Part shown: one piece after another, positions 23,323-31,775 of the stretch
Numbering within the stretch: the stretch's first letter is position 1
Layout: each line of letters begins with the position of its first letter
Assembly: GCA_040756655.1 (NCBI GenBank)
Contig: JBFLYN010000029.1
Coordinates: 1-40,884 of the forward strand
DNA length: 40,884 nt
Source: JBFLYN01 sp040756655
Lineage (GTDB): Bacteria > Bacillota > Sulfobacillia > UBA8153
Direction of reading: 5' to 3'
The notes under the pieces: generated by a model
Database searches by the model: none
Seen by the model: only the letters and a program-made list of their open reading frames with translations
What the model was told of the DNA's origin: nothing
Made by a program: the position numbers and the translations under genes

Positions 23323-25179
23323 CTAAGACTCCAGGTCCCGGAGCTTGGCATAAAACGAAGACCGGGAGATGCGCAAAAGCCGGCTGGCCTGGTTCCTGTC
23401 ACCGTCGCACGCCTGCAGGGCCTGCTTGATGGCCTGCCGTTCCGCCTGCTCGAGGACTTCCTTGAGGGGCCCGGCCCCGTAGACCACCACGTTGGCCGCA
23501 CTCTGGGCCGGATGCCGGAGAGCGGGAGGCAGGTGCTCGTCGGTGATGATCCCGGTGCACATGTTTACTGCCTGTTCCAGGACATTCTCCAGCTCTCGTA
23601 TGTTTCCCGGCCAGCGGTAGGACCTCAAGAGCTGGCGGGCGGAAGCACTGATGCCCTGGACTTTCCTGCCCGTACGCTGTGCCACCCTGGGCAGTAGGTA
23701 GTCCACCAGAAGGTCGGTATCGCCCCGCCGTTCTCGGAGAGGCGGCAGAAGGATGGTCACCACGTGCAGCCGGTAGTACAGGTCTTCGCGGAATGTGCCG
23801 CGGGATACGGCCTGAGCCAGGTCCTGGTTAGTGGCAGCCACCACCCGGGCGTCGATGGTCCTGGGTCTGAGGCCTCCCACCCGCACCACGGTACGGTCCT
23901 GGAGAAAATCCAGGATCTTTGCCTGCAGGGCCGGGCTGAGGTCACCCACCTCATCCAGGAAAACCGTCCCGCCATGGGCCAGCTCGAACTTCCCCGGCTT
24001 GCCCCGGCGCGAGGCCCCGGTAAAAGCCCCGTGTTCATAGCCGAAAAGCTCGCTCTCCAGCAGGGGTTCGGGAATGGCAGCGCAGTTTACCTGGACAAAC
24101 GGGCCGTCCCGGCGCGGGCTGCTCTGGTGAATGGCCCAGGCAAAGAGGTTTTTCCCGGTGCCGCTCTCGCCCGTGAGGAGGACAGTGGAGTTGGTGGAAG
24201 CACAGGACCGGGCCAGCGCTGTGGCCTGGAGGAGGCTCTCTGACCGGCCGATGATCTGTGCAAAAGGCGCATCCCCGGCTTCGTCGCTCTGAAGCCGTAC
24301 CTCCAGCTGCCGGGCGAATTGCACTGCTTGGTCCCGCTGCTTGTGGAGAGACCTGATCTCGCTGATGTCTTCCACCAGGAGCATGCCGCCCGACACCGTC
24401 TCGTGGTGCTTCAAAGGGAGCACCGTGCAGCGCACGGGAAAACCGTTGATGTCATACTCCCGTTCATAGATGGCACTGGCCCGGCCCTGGGCCACTTCCA
24501 GCAGGCGCTGGATCCCACGCCCTTCCGGGTGCACCTCTAAGAGATGCCGGCCCTCGGCCTGGAGCTGAGTGGCGTGATCGCCCTTACCCCGGTAGGCCAC
24601 TCCCAGCAAAACCTCTTTGGCTGCCTCCCGCCTGGCGGTGTAGCCGCGGGCCTGGTAGAACTTGAGGCTGCCCTCAGAATCCAAGAGCACCAGGTGGGCC
24701 GCGCAGTTGTAGTAGCGGTATTCGTATGGATGGCCGCCCACAAACAGGGACATGCTCTTGGTGGTCGTATTCAGGACGGCCTTGAGGTCCAGGCCGCACA
24801 GGGAAGTCTCGACCTCCATGATCTCGCCGGGACCAGATGCCCAGCGGGCATTTCCCACCGGGGCCCCGATCCTGCCTACCGCCACAACCGGCGAGCCCGG
24901 CAGGATGCTGGCTGGGTTCACCCCCAAGAGTGCCAGGTCAGCCGGCACGAGGCCGCCATCGTCACCGCCCAGTGCGCTATCGGCGAAAAGTACAATATCG
25001 CCCTTTTGCGCCCGGCCGGCCGGGTGAGAAGGGCCGCCGGGAGGGGCCATACAGAAAATCTCCTTCGCCCGCTGGTTGTAGACCCGAATGAAACCACCGG
25101 CATCGACCACGATGAGGCCTACTTTCATCAGGTCCACCACTTGCTCCAGGTATGCGGTCTTGGGAAAGCTTGCGGCCAC
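23323..25179 (-). CDS. Sigma-54 dependent transcriptional activator with PAS domain
   Basis: The 618-residue regulator has three parts. The N-terminal sensory region of about 310 residues starts with a PAS-like segment (DLMKVGLIVVDAGGFIRVYNQRAKEIF) and contains a second PAS-like domain ending at LLVEDISEI. The AAA+ domain shows Walker A GESGTGKN (about residue 338), the sigma-54 contact loop GAFTGA (about 386), Walker B GGTVFLDEVGD and WPGNIRELENVLEQAV. The C-terminal Fis-type helix-turn-helix is NQASRLLRISRSSFYAKL. The GTG start at 25179 follows GGGGAG. It would drive sigma-54 promoters in response to a small ligand. The adjacent transporter operon on the same strand is a natural target, but that is inference. 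Confidence 0.92.
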   Translation of the reverse strand: MAASFPKTAYLEQVVDLMKVGLIVVDAGGFIRVYNQRAKEIFCMAPPGGPSHPAGRAQKGDIVLFADSALGGDDGGLVPADLALLGVNPASILPGSPVVAVGRIGAPVGNARWASGPGEIMEVETSLCGLDLKAVLNTTTKSMSLFVGGHPYEYRYYNCAAHLVLLDSEGSLKFYQARGYTARREAAKEVLLGVAYRGKGDHATQLQAEGRHLLEVHPEGRGIQRLLEVAQGRASAIYEREYDINGFPVRCTVLPLKHHETVSGGMLLVEDISEIRSLHKQRDQAVQFARQLEVRLQSDEAGDAPFAQIIGRSESLLQATALARSCASTNSTVLLTGESGTGKNLFAWAIHQSSPRRDGPFVQVNCAAIPEPLLESELFGYEHGAFTGASRRGKPGKFELAHGGTVFLDEVGDLSPALQAKILDFLQDRTVVRVGGLRPRTIDARVVAATNQDLAQAVSRGTFREDLYYRLHVVTILLPPLRERRGDTDLLVDYLLPRVAQRTGRKVQGISASARQLLRSYRWPGNIRELENVLEQAVNMCTGIITDEHLPPALRHPAQSAANVVVYGAGPLKEVLEQAERQAIKQALQACDGDRNQASRLLRISRSSFYAKLRDLES

Positions 25180-25227
25180 TGGAACCGCTCCCCTGTGGAA
25201 TCCGGCTGCCTGGAAGAATTCAGCAGA

Positions 25228-25801
25228 TTACCGGGAAATTCCTGCGCTAATTGTCAGTTTTGCGCCGACATAGAGCAGGTGCTCGCAGGCGCCCCGCAGG
25301 CTCGGGTCCTCACCCAGCCGGTAGTTGAGATCCGCCCACGCTTGCCATGAGTCTCCCTCCAACTGGTTGACCCGGTCTTCGATGCTCACCGCGCCCTCGG
25401 CTCCAGCCACGCGCAAGGTCCTAAAGCCATGGCTTTCCAAAAGCGGTGTGACGTCCCGGGGGTGAACGAAGTATGCGGTGGTAAAGCCCGCGCCGGGCTC
25501 AAGCGTCAGGTTCACCCCGCTGGTCAACCAGCTGGCGACCCGGTTTGGATGCCTCACCAGCTACTCGGGGTCGTGCTTGGCCAGATCGCGTATGGGGGCA
25601 AACACTGTGATGAAGGAACAGCACATCTTCCCTCCCGGCTTGAGCACCCGTGCAGCTTCAGCCAGCGCTGACTGCCGGTCTTCCACGCGGGTCAGGTGAT
25701 ACAGGGGGCCCATGACCAGCACGGCGTCGAAACTCCCGCCCTCGAACTGAGACAGGTTGGCGGCGGTGCCGTGCACTAGGCCCTCAAGCCTTACCCCTGT
25801 T
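25228..25801 (-). pseudogene. SAM-dependent methyltransferase remnant with an in-frame TAG
   Basis: The first part reads LVHGTAANLSQFEGGSFDAVLVMGPLYHLTRVEDRQSAL, then EAARVLKPGGKM. This is the second half of a class I methyltransferase: the post-IV motif DAVLVMGPLYHL and the PGG loop. A TAG at 25563-25561 interrupts it after KHDPE. The same frame then continues for 109 residues (LVRHPNRVASWLTSG, VTPLLESHGFRTLRVAGAEG) to 25228, as expected for the family's C-terminus. The N-terminal SAM-binding motif (xDxGxGxG) is not found upstream. It is therefore both 5'-truncated and carries a nonsense codon. It lies between the sigma-54 regulator and a membrane protein gene. Confidence 0.7.
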
Positions 25802-26014
25802 TCACCGGTTGTCCCGCGTGAACGGGGCCTCCTTCTCACGGCTCTTACGATGGCTAGAGCTGCCCGGGGCCCGCTGGCTAGTGCTGGACACGCCAGTGGA
25901 CGGCATACCCTGGCTTGGCAGGCTGTGCAGGCTCTGGCAGCACATAAGATGATAGGATGGTGAAATACTAGCACCCGGGTGGAAACTGGCTTTTTTGAGA
26001 TCGGGAGGTGTGTG

Positions 26015-26464
26015 GTGTTGCGCGAGTGGGTGGTGGGTTTCATCGCCGGAGCGCTGGGCGGTTTCGCCCGGCTGGCCATTGAGGAACTGGCGTTTCTGGG
26101 GAGACTATCCAGTCTCAGCCGGATCGGTGTCATGACCCAGGTTATCCAGCGTGTATTCGGTGCCGGGCTATTGGCGGGACCAACCGGGTGGATGTGGGTC
26201 ATCCTGCTGCACAGCGTCATGCTGGGGATCGCCGGGATCATCTTTGCCGTGCTGGTGGAGCGTCGTGTGGTGTGGCTGGGCCTGGCACTGGGTGTTGCTC
26301 TGTGGCTGGTCATGAACCTTATTCTCCCGCCCCTGGGCATCTTCCCGGCGGTGTGGAACGTAGGCGTGGGAACCTTTGTCTTCTCTCTCGTCAGCGACCT
26401 GGTCTTCGGCCTGGTACTGGCTGGTGTCATCCTGCTGTATCGCCGGGAGCAGGTAACTGTCTGA
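26015..26464 (+). CDS. Small membrane protein, YqhR-like
   Basis: This is a 149-residue hydrophobic protein with about four membrane segments: VVGFIAGALGGFARLAI, WMWVILLHSVMLGIAGIIFAVL, VWLGLALGVALWLVMNLIL and LVFGLVLAGVILLY. The overall pattern resembles the uncharacterised membrane protein YqhR of Bacillus and related DUF families, but I cannot prove that from sequence alone. GTG 26015 has GGGAGG six bases upstream. It is followed by a strong terminator, so it is a single-gene unit. Function is unknown. Confidence 0.6.
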   Translation: MLREWVVGFIAGALGGFARLAIEELAFLGRLSSLSRIGVMTQVIQRVFGAGLLAGPTGWMWVILLHSVMLGIAGIIFAVLVERRVVWLGLALGVALWLVMNLILPPLGIFPAVWNVGVGTFVFSLVSDLVFGLVLAGVILLYRREQVTV

Positions 26465-26478
26465 TCCCAGCTACCCGC

Positions 26479-26510
26479 GGAAAGTCGCCCCCGGGGCGAT
26501 TTTCCGTTTT
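26479..26510 (+). terminator. Rho-independent terminator
   Basis: GGAAAGTCGCCCC pairs with GGGGCGATTTTCC around a one-base centre (26479-26505), and GTTTT follows (26506-26510). It lies 15 bases after the stop of the small membrane protein gene. Confidence 0.85.
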
Positions 26511-26567
26511 CAGCAGGATTTTCTCGTACCCGCCCGAACTTAGTGCAGACATGGGGGAGGCGATGCC

Positions 26568-27557
26568 ATGAGAGTTCTAGTCACCGGGGCTACAGGTTTT
26601 GTAGGCAGGAGAGTGGCGAAAAGCCTGGCCGGGGCCGGCCACGAGGTGTGGGCACTGGTCAGGCCCACCAGCTCGGAAAGGCACGTCCGGTACCTGGAAT
26701 CCGTGGGGAGCCGCCTGCACCGGGGGGATGTGGAGGACCTTGCTTCCCTGGAACGGGCCTGCCGGGGAGCGGATGCGGTGGTGCACTGCGCCGGGCACGT
26801 GCAGGACTGGGGACCCCGGGAACCCTTCTACCGGGCTAATGCGCTGGGAACCGGCAACGTAGCAACTGCTGCCGCCGGGTCCGGCGTGAGCCGGCTGGTA
26901 CATATCAGCACCACTGATGTCTACGGGTACCCCCACCGGCGGCAGGTTGCCGAAGATCACCCCATGGTGCCCCGGAACTACTACAACGCAACCAAGATCC
27001 TCGGAGAACAGAAAGTGCGGGACCTGGCAGGGGATAGGGCGGTGATCCTGCGCCCGGCCTCGATCTACGGCCCGGGCTCGCGCTCCTTTGTAGTGGACTT
27101 CCTAACCCAGATCCGGCAGGGTTACTTCCCGTTCTTCCGGTCCCGTCGGATTATCGCCGGGATGACCTACGTGGACAACCTGGCGGCCGCGGTGCTGCTG
27201 ACCCTTAAGGCACCAACTGCCGGGGGCATGGCCTACAATATCACCGACGGCTCGGACGTGACCTGGGAAGAGTTCGTGGATGCCCTGGCCGCACTGGCCG
27301 GGGTTTCTGTGAAGAAACCGGTACTGCCTTACGTTGCCGGGTACTCCGCCGGTGTCATCATGGAATACTCCAACATCCTGTTCAAGGGGAAATCGCGTCC
27401 ACTCCTGACCCGGATGGCCATCCAGCTCCTCGGTACCCACCAGGATTTTTCCATCGACCTGGCCCGGTCTGGATTGGGGTATGAACCCCAGGTGGACTTT
27501 GGCCGGGGCATGGAGGAGACGGCCGCATGGCTCAGGGAAGAGAAGATCATCGAATAG
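26568..27557 (+). CDS. NAD-dependent epimerase/3-beta-HSD-like reductase
   Basis: The 329-residue extended SDR protein has the NAD-binding motif VTGATGFVGRRVAK at residues 5-18, DVEDLASLERACRGADAVVHCAG, and VHISTTDVYGYP. The catalytic YNATK (Y-x-x-x-K) follows within NYYNATKILGE, then LRPASIYGPGSRSF. It likely oxidises or epimerises a sugar nucleotide, sterol-like or isoprenoid substrate; the family cannot be narrowed. ATG 26568 follows GGGGGAGGCGATGCC. A weak hairpin (AAGGG and CCCTT with a T-rich tail) lies at about 27580-27620. No glycosyltransferase or other carbohydrate gene is next to it. Confidence 0.85.
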   Translation: MRVLVTGATGFVGRRVAKSLAGAGHEVWALVRPTSSERHVRYLESVGSRLHRGDVEDLASLERACRGADAVVHCAGHVQDWGPREPFYRANALGTGNVATAAAGSGVSRLVHISTTDVYGYPHRRQVAEDHPMVPRNYYNATKILGEQKVRDLAGDRAVILRPASIYGPGSRSFVVDFLTQIRQGYFPFFRSRRIIAGMTYVDNLAAAVLLTLKAPTAGGMAYNITDGSDVTWEEFVDALAALAGVSVKKPVLPYVAGYSAGVIMEYSNILFKGKSRPLLTRMAIQLLGTHQDFSIDLARSGLGYEPQVDFGRGMEETAAWLREEKIIE

Positions 27558-27704
27558 TAAGACCATATCGCTGAAAGGACTAAGGGGCTGCTTTGGGGGC
27601 CCTTTGGTTTTGGCCGGGCGCAACGGGTAGGCCCAGGGGATGGAAGGAAAAGGCAGTAGCGCGTCGAATCCACATTGGTAAAAACTGTAAGGAGGAGTCG
27701 GCGC

Positions 27705-29759
27705 GTGGCGAAACTGCGTAGGCAAGTGGGTCTGGGCTTGGTCCTGGTGGTGGTGATGGTCTTGGTGGTGCAGTTGATCCCGGGCCGGACCGGGTGGAGC
27801 CACTCGGGCCCGCGGGTGCTGGTGTTCGATGATGGGGCTTCGATGCAGCAAGCCCTCCCGGTGCTCGAGGCCGCCGGGTTTTGGGTGGTGGTCGCAGGTC
27901 ACATAAACTCATTTTCCGGCTTGAACCCGGACCTGGGCGCCTTCCAAGCGGTTATCGTGTTCAACGGATACCAGGGGTATGGGCCGGGGATGCTCGAAGC
28001 CGGGCAGGAAGCCCTGGCGAATTATGTCCGTGCCGGTGGTGGACTGCTGTTGACAGAATGGACCGCCCAGGAGACTGCCAATGGTGGCAACCAGATTCTA
28101 CAGCAAGAAGGGCTCATGCTCGTGGAATCCAGCGGGGGCAGGCTGGGTGGGGATACCTACCGGGTGGTCGCTGCCCACCCCATTACTGCCAGTATGCCGG
28201 CGTACTTCAGGCAGGGTTTCCACGGCCACGGGGTGCTGCGCGCCAGGTCCGGGACGGTGCTGGTCACCGGGGACCACTGCGGTGATGCCCTGACCATCGG
28301 CCACGTGGGGAAAGGCCGGGTCGCTCACCTGGCCATGGCCGGCAGCTTCGCGAGACAGACCGGAGCGTGGAACGCGGAGTTCTCGGCCCTGTTTGCCGCC
28401 ACCGTAGACTGGCTGGCCCACGGGAAGGCAGACCCAGACGACGCCGGCCCGCCGCTGGCCTTTGTCCCCCAGGTGAGTCCAGCGGGATGGAGCCCGGACC
28501 CGATGCGCCTGCTCACATTCGGCACCGAGGACCCCAACACCGGTATCGACCGCTACGAACTGTCCATCGACGGCTCGGACTTTGCCGAGGTGACCAGCCC
28601 CTGGCTTTTGGGTCCGCTGGCCGATGGTGTGTACCAGCTGGTAGTGCGCGCCTACAACCGGGTGGGCAACTACACTGACGCCCAGGCGTTCGTCTTGGTT
28701 GACTCGTGCCCCCCGTGGATGGAGCTGGAGGTCGCAGGGCCGTCCTTTGGACCCTATGTGAGCTCGGCCACCGGGTTACAGGTGGTTGGCGGGGACGGTT
28801 TGAGCGGGATAGCCAGCATGACCGTGGAGGTAGACGGCGAAGCGGTGTTGGGCGGTACCATCTACCTGCAAGGCCCGGATGGCCCCAGGCAGCTGGTGGC
28901 CCGCGCAGTGGACCAGGCTGGCAATGGTACCACCCTGAAGCTGGACCTGGTCCTGGACAACTCTCCGCCCACCACCACGGCTGACCTATGCCCGGCATGG
29001 CAGCCGGGCCCGGTGGTAGTCCGTCTGATGGCCGAGGACGTCGGCAGCGGTGTTGCCGACACGTACTACCGGGCCGTGGAAGCGACGGCGTGGATCCCGG
29101 GCACTGCCTTGGAAATCCGCGAAGATGGCGTGCATCACATTACGTTCTACTCCACGGACCGGCTGGGGAACGCTGAGGTGCCCCAGATCGCACCAGTGCG
29201 GCTGGACGCTACTCCCCCCCAAGCGCGCCTCGAGGGAGTCAAGGAAGTGTACGGCCCTGGTGAGGCCATCGCATTCTGGGTTCATGCCTCTGACCTTACT
29301 TCAGATGTCAAGCACGTCTTGATGACGCTCAATGGCGAGACTCTCCTGGAGTCAAACGCCCCGGTAGACCGAAAAGTGCAGGTAGAGGGGCACCTGGCGG
29401 GCCCGGGGCTCCACCGGCTGGACCTGCGGGTGGAAGATCACGCCGGTAACACCGCCTCGGTTACCGCCGGGTTTGAGGTTATGGATCGACCGTATACCTT
29501 GGAGGCCCTGGTGGCCTCCCTTGAGGCCCAGCGGCTTTTGGGGCGCGGCCCGGCCACCAGCCTGGCCGTGCTGGCCCGGAATGCCGCCGACCGGGAACGC
29601 CGTGGGCAATACCAGGCCGCGTCCCAGCTGCTGGCTGCTTTCATTACCCAGGTTTCCAACCAGAGGGGTAAGCAGATCGACCCCCTGGCCGCCGAGCTCC
29701 TGCTGGAGGCGGCGGCCAGCGCCCGGGAGATGCTGGCGGGGAAGGACAGGCTGCCGTAG
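27705..29759 (+). CDS. Surface protein: GATase-like domain, Ig/OmpL47-like repeats, FIMAH domain
   Basis: The protein has 684 residues. GTG 27705 lies seven bases after AAGGAGGAG. An N-terminal membrane anchor (GLGLVLVVVMVLVVQLI) leads to a class I amidotransferase/ThuA-like domain of about 200 residues. It shows VLVFDDG, AVIVFNGYQGYGPG, VRAGGGLLLTEWTA and a GKGRVAHLAM strand, with no catalytic Cys visible. Two or three Ig-like/OmpL47-type repeats follow (RYELSIDGSDFAEVTSP, VVRAYNRVGNYTDAQAF, YYRAVEATAWIPG, VHHITFYSTDRLGNAEVP). At the end LEALVASLEAQRLLGRG and YQAASQLLAAFITQVSNQRG match the FIMAH domain found at the C-terminus of Bacillota surface proteins. It is probably a cell-surface anchored binding protein. 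Confidence 0.7.
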   Translation: MAKLRRQVGLGLVLVVVMVLVVQLIPGRTGWSHSGPRVLVFDDGASMQQALPVLEAAGFWVVVAGHINSFSGLNPDLGAFQAVIVFNGYQGYGPGMLEAGQEALANYVRAGGGLLLTEWTAQETANGGNQILQQEGLMLVESSGGRLGGDTYRVVAAHPITASMPAYFRQGFHGHGVLRARSGTVLVTGDHCGDALTIGHVGKGRVAHLAMAGSFARQTGAWNAEFSALFAATVDWLAHGKADPDDAGPPLAFVPQVSPAGWSPDPMRLLTFGTEDPNTGIDRYELSIDGSDFAEVTSPWLLGPLADGVYQLVVRAYNRVGNYTDAQAFVLVDSCPPWMELEVAGPSFGPYVSSATGLQVVGGDGLSGIASMTVEVDGEAVLGGTIYLQGPDGPRQLVARAVDQAGNGTTLKLDLVLDNSPPTTTADLCPAWQPGPVVVRLMAEDVGSGVADTYYRAVEATAWIPGTALEIREDGVHHITFYSTDRLGNAEVPQIAPVRLDATPPQARLEGVKEVYGPGEAIAFWVHASDLTSDVKHVLMTLNGETLLESNAPVDRKVQVEGHLAGPGLHRLDLRVEDHAGNTASVTAGFEVMDRPYTLEALVASLEAQRLLGRGPATSLAVLARNAADRERRGQYQAASQLLAAFITQVSNQRGKQIDPLAAELLLEAAASAREMLAGKDRLP

Positions 29760-29782
29760 CAGGAAAAACCAGGGCACGCCGT

Positions 29783-29812
29783 GGGGAGGGCACCCGGTAC
29801 GGGGCCCTCCCC
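29783..29812. terminator. Hairpin between convergent genes
   Basis: GGGGAGGGC (29783-29791) and GCCCTCCCC (29804-29812) form a perfect nine-pair stem with a twelve-base loop. No T-run follows on the plus strand. On the minus strand a TTTTT comes about 17 bases later. It may end transcription from both sides. Confidence 0.5.
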
Positions 29813-29901
29813 AACTGCACCTGCAACCGCCGGGTCGGCGGCGTGGACCGGTAGCCAGGCGCGCAGCCCTAATGGCCATCGCTGGGCCGCGCTCGCCGCC
29901 T

Positions 29902-30765
29902 TTACACCTTTAGCCTCGGGTCCAAAGCGTCGCGTAAGCCGTCGCCCACGATGTTGATGGCTAGAACTGTCAAAGTGATGAACACACCCGGGAAGGTGGC
30001 CATCCACCAGGCCCGCCTGAGGTAGATCCGGGCCGACGCCAGCATGCCGCCCCATTCGGCCGTAGGCGGAGGTGCTCCCAGTCCGATGAAACTCAGGCCT
30101 GAAGTAGCGAGAATGGCCCCGGCCACTCCCAATGTGGACAGCACGATCACCGGTGCCACCACGTTGGGGAGGATGTGCCGGAAGATGATACCCTGGGTGC
30201 TGGTTCCCAGCGCCCTCGCTGCTTCGACAAACTCGTTTTGCCTTACTGCCAGTGTACTCCCGCGCACCACCCGCACGTACCCCGGGATCCCGCCCACGCC
30301 GATGGCGATCATGACGTTCATGAGGCTGGGCCCCAGGATGGCGACGATGGACAGGGCCAGGAGGATCCCTGGGAATGCCAGCATGATGTCGACACCCCGC
30401 ATGATCACATTATCCACCCCGCCGCCCAGGTAGCCGGCGATGAGCCCGAATAATCCTCCAATGGTCAGTGAGATGCTTACGGATATGAGTCCCACCTGCA
30501 ATGATACCCGGCCCCCGTAGATGATACGGCTCAGGATGTCACGACCAAGTTCGTCGGTGCCCATGAGGTGGGCCCGCGACGGTGGTGTGAGCAGTCGGTC
30601 GCTGATGTCATAGGGGTCATGAGGCGAAAGCAGGGGCGCAAACACAGCGCTCAACACCAGGCACAAGATGAAAATCACGGCCACCACCGCTCCCCGGTTG
30701 CGGGCAAAGCGCCTTGAGAACCCTCGGATGTTCGCCAGCCAGCGTTGGTGCTTACCGTCTGCCAT
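29902..30765 (-). CDS. Dipeptide/oligopeptide ABC permease, DppC type (set 2)
   Basis: The protein has 287 residues and starts at ATG 30765, six bases after GGAGGC. DppC-type marks are FARNRGAVVAVIFIL, HLMGTDELGRDILSRIIYGGR, the EAA loop EAARALGTSTQGIIFRHILPN and SFIGLGAPPPTAEWGGML, with a C-terminal DGLRDALDPRLKV. It forms the second half of the transmembrane channel with the DppB-type protein encoded ten bases upstream. It is the last gene of set 2. A hairpin at 29783-29812 follows about 90 bases later. Confidence 0.92.
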   Translation of the reverse strand: MADGKHQRWLANIRGFSRRFARNRGAVVAVIFILCLVLSAVFAPLLSPHDPYDISDRLLTPPSRAHLMGTDELGRDILSRIIYGGRVSLQVGLISVSISLTIGGLFGLIAGYLGGGVDNVIMRGVDIMLAFPGILLALSIVAILGPSLMNVMIAIGVGGIPGYVRVVRGSTLAVRQNEFVEAARALGTSTQGIIFRHILPNVVAPVIVLSTLGVAGAILATSGLSFIGLGAPPPTAEWGGMLASARIYLRRAWWMATFPGVFITLTVLAINIVGDGLRDALDPRLKV

Positions 30766-30775
30766 GTCAAGCCTC

Positions 30776-31711
30776 CTATCGGTCTGGCTCGCCCGCTACC
30801 CGGATGCGCGGGTCCAGGTAGCCGTAGACCAGGTCCACTACGAGGTTGGCCAGAAGATAGCCGCTGGCCAGGTACAACACGATACCCTGCATCATGGGGA
30901 AATCCCGGGACATCAAGGCCGTTATGGCCAGTCTCCCCACGCCGGGCCACGCAAACAAGGATTCCACGATTACGGCGCCTCCCAGGGCCCCGCCCAGCTG
31001 CAACCCGATAATGGTGACTACCGGGATGAGCGCGTTCTTCAGTGCGTGGCGATACAATACCACGCGCTGGGCCAGCCCCTTGGCCCGGGCGGTGCGGACA
31101 TAGTCTTGGCGTAACACCTCCAGCATGCCCGAGCGGGTCATGCGGGCCAACACGGCCGCGGATCCAGAACCCAGCACGATGGCCGGGAGGACCATGTGCT
31201 TCCACGTGCCCATGCCCTGCACTGGCAGCCATCTCAACTGCAGCGAGAAGAAATACATGAGCATGAGGCCCAGCCAGAAGGCAGGCATGGACACCCCCAG
31301 GATGGCTCCCACCATCACCCCCGAGTCCACCACGGAACCATGGTGGGAGGCCGAGATCACCCCGGCCGTCACCCCCACTACCACCGCCAGCGCCATGGCG
31401 GCGGCGGCCAGCTTGATGGTGTTGGGAAAACGGTCGGCGATCTCCGTTACTACCTTGCGGTTGGTGCGCATGGAGCGGCCCAAGTCCCCCCGGAGCGCGC
31501 CGGACAGAAACCGCCAGTACTGGACGGGCAAGGGGTCGTTGAGGCCCAGCTCCTCCCGTAGTCGCTCGATGGACTCAGCGGTGGCATCCAGTCCCAGCAT
31601 GATGGCGGCCGGGTCCCCCGGGGCCAGGTGGGCCATGCCGAACACCAGGATGGAGATGCCCAAGAGCACCGGGATGGCCGAAAGTAACCGCTTGGCGATG
31701 AAGGTCAGCAT
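30776..31711 (-). CDS. Dipeptide/oligopeptide ABC permease, DppB type (set 2)
   Basis: The 311-residue protein starts at ATG 31711 behind GGAGAGAGAAG. Typical DppB features are FIAKRLLSAIPVLLGISILVF, APGDPAAIMLG, FLSGALRGDLGRSMRTNRKV, the EAA loop YVRTARAKGLAQRVVLYRHALKNALIPVVTI and the ending YGYLDPRIRVAG. It is closely similar in layout to the set 1 and set 3 DppB proteins. A strong intercistronic hairpin at 31735-31760 precedes it and may set its expression below that of the binding protein. Confidence 0.92.
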   Translation of the reverse strand: MLTFIAKRLLSAIPVLLGISILVFGMAHLAPGDPAAIMLGLDATAESIERLREELGLNDPLPVQYWRFLSGALRGDLGRSMRTNRKVVTEIADRFPNTIKLAAAAMALAVVVGVTAGVISASHHGSVVDSGVMVGAILGVSMPAFWLGLMLMYFFSLQLRWLPVQGMGTWKHMVLPAIVLGSGSAAVLARMTRSGMLEVLRQDYVRTARAKGLAQRVVLYRHALKNALIPVVTIIGLQLGGALGGAVIVESLFAWPGVGRLAITALMSRDFPMMQGIVLYLASGYLLANLVVDLVYGYLDPRIRVAGEPDR

Positions 31712-31734
31712 CTTCTCTCTCCTTGGGCGGGCAT

Positions 31735-31760
31735 GGGGGGCAGCCGCCCGGCTGCCCCCC
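31735..31760 (-). promoter_or_regulatory. Intercistronic hairpin between binding protein 2 and its permease
   Basis: GGGGGGCAGC and GCTGCCCCCC form a perfect ten-pair stem with a six-base loop. There is no T-run, so it looks like an mRNA-stabilising hairpin that protects the upstream binding-protein message rather than a full terminator. Confidence 0.65.
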
Positions 31761-31775
31761 CGGCTTTCCCGGTCG

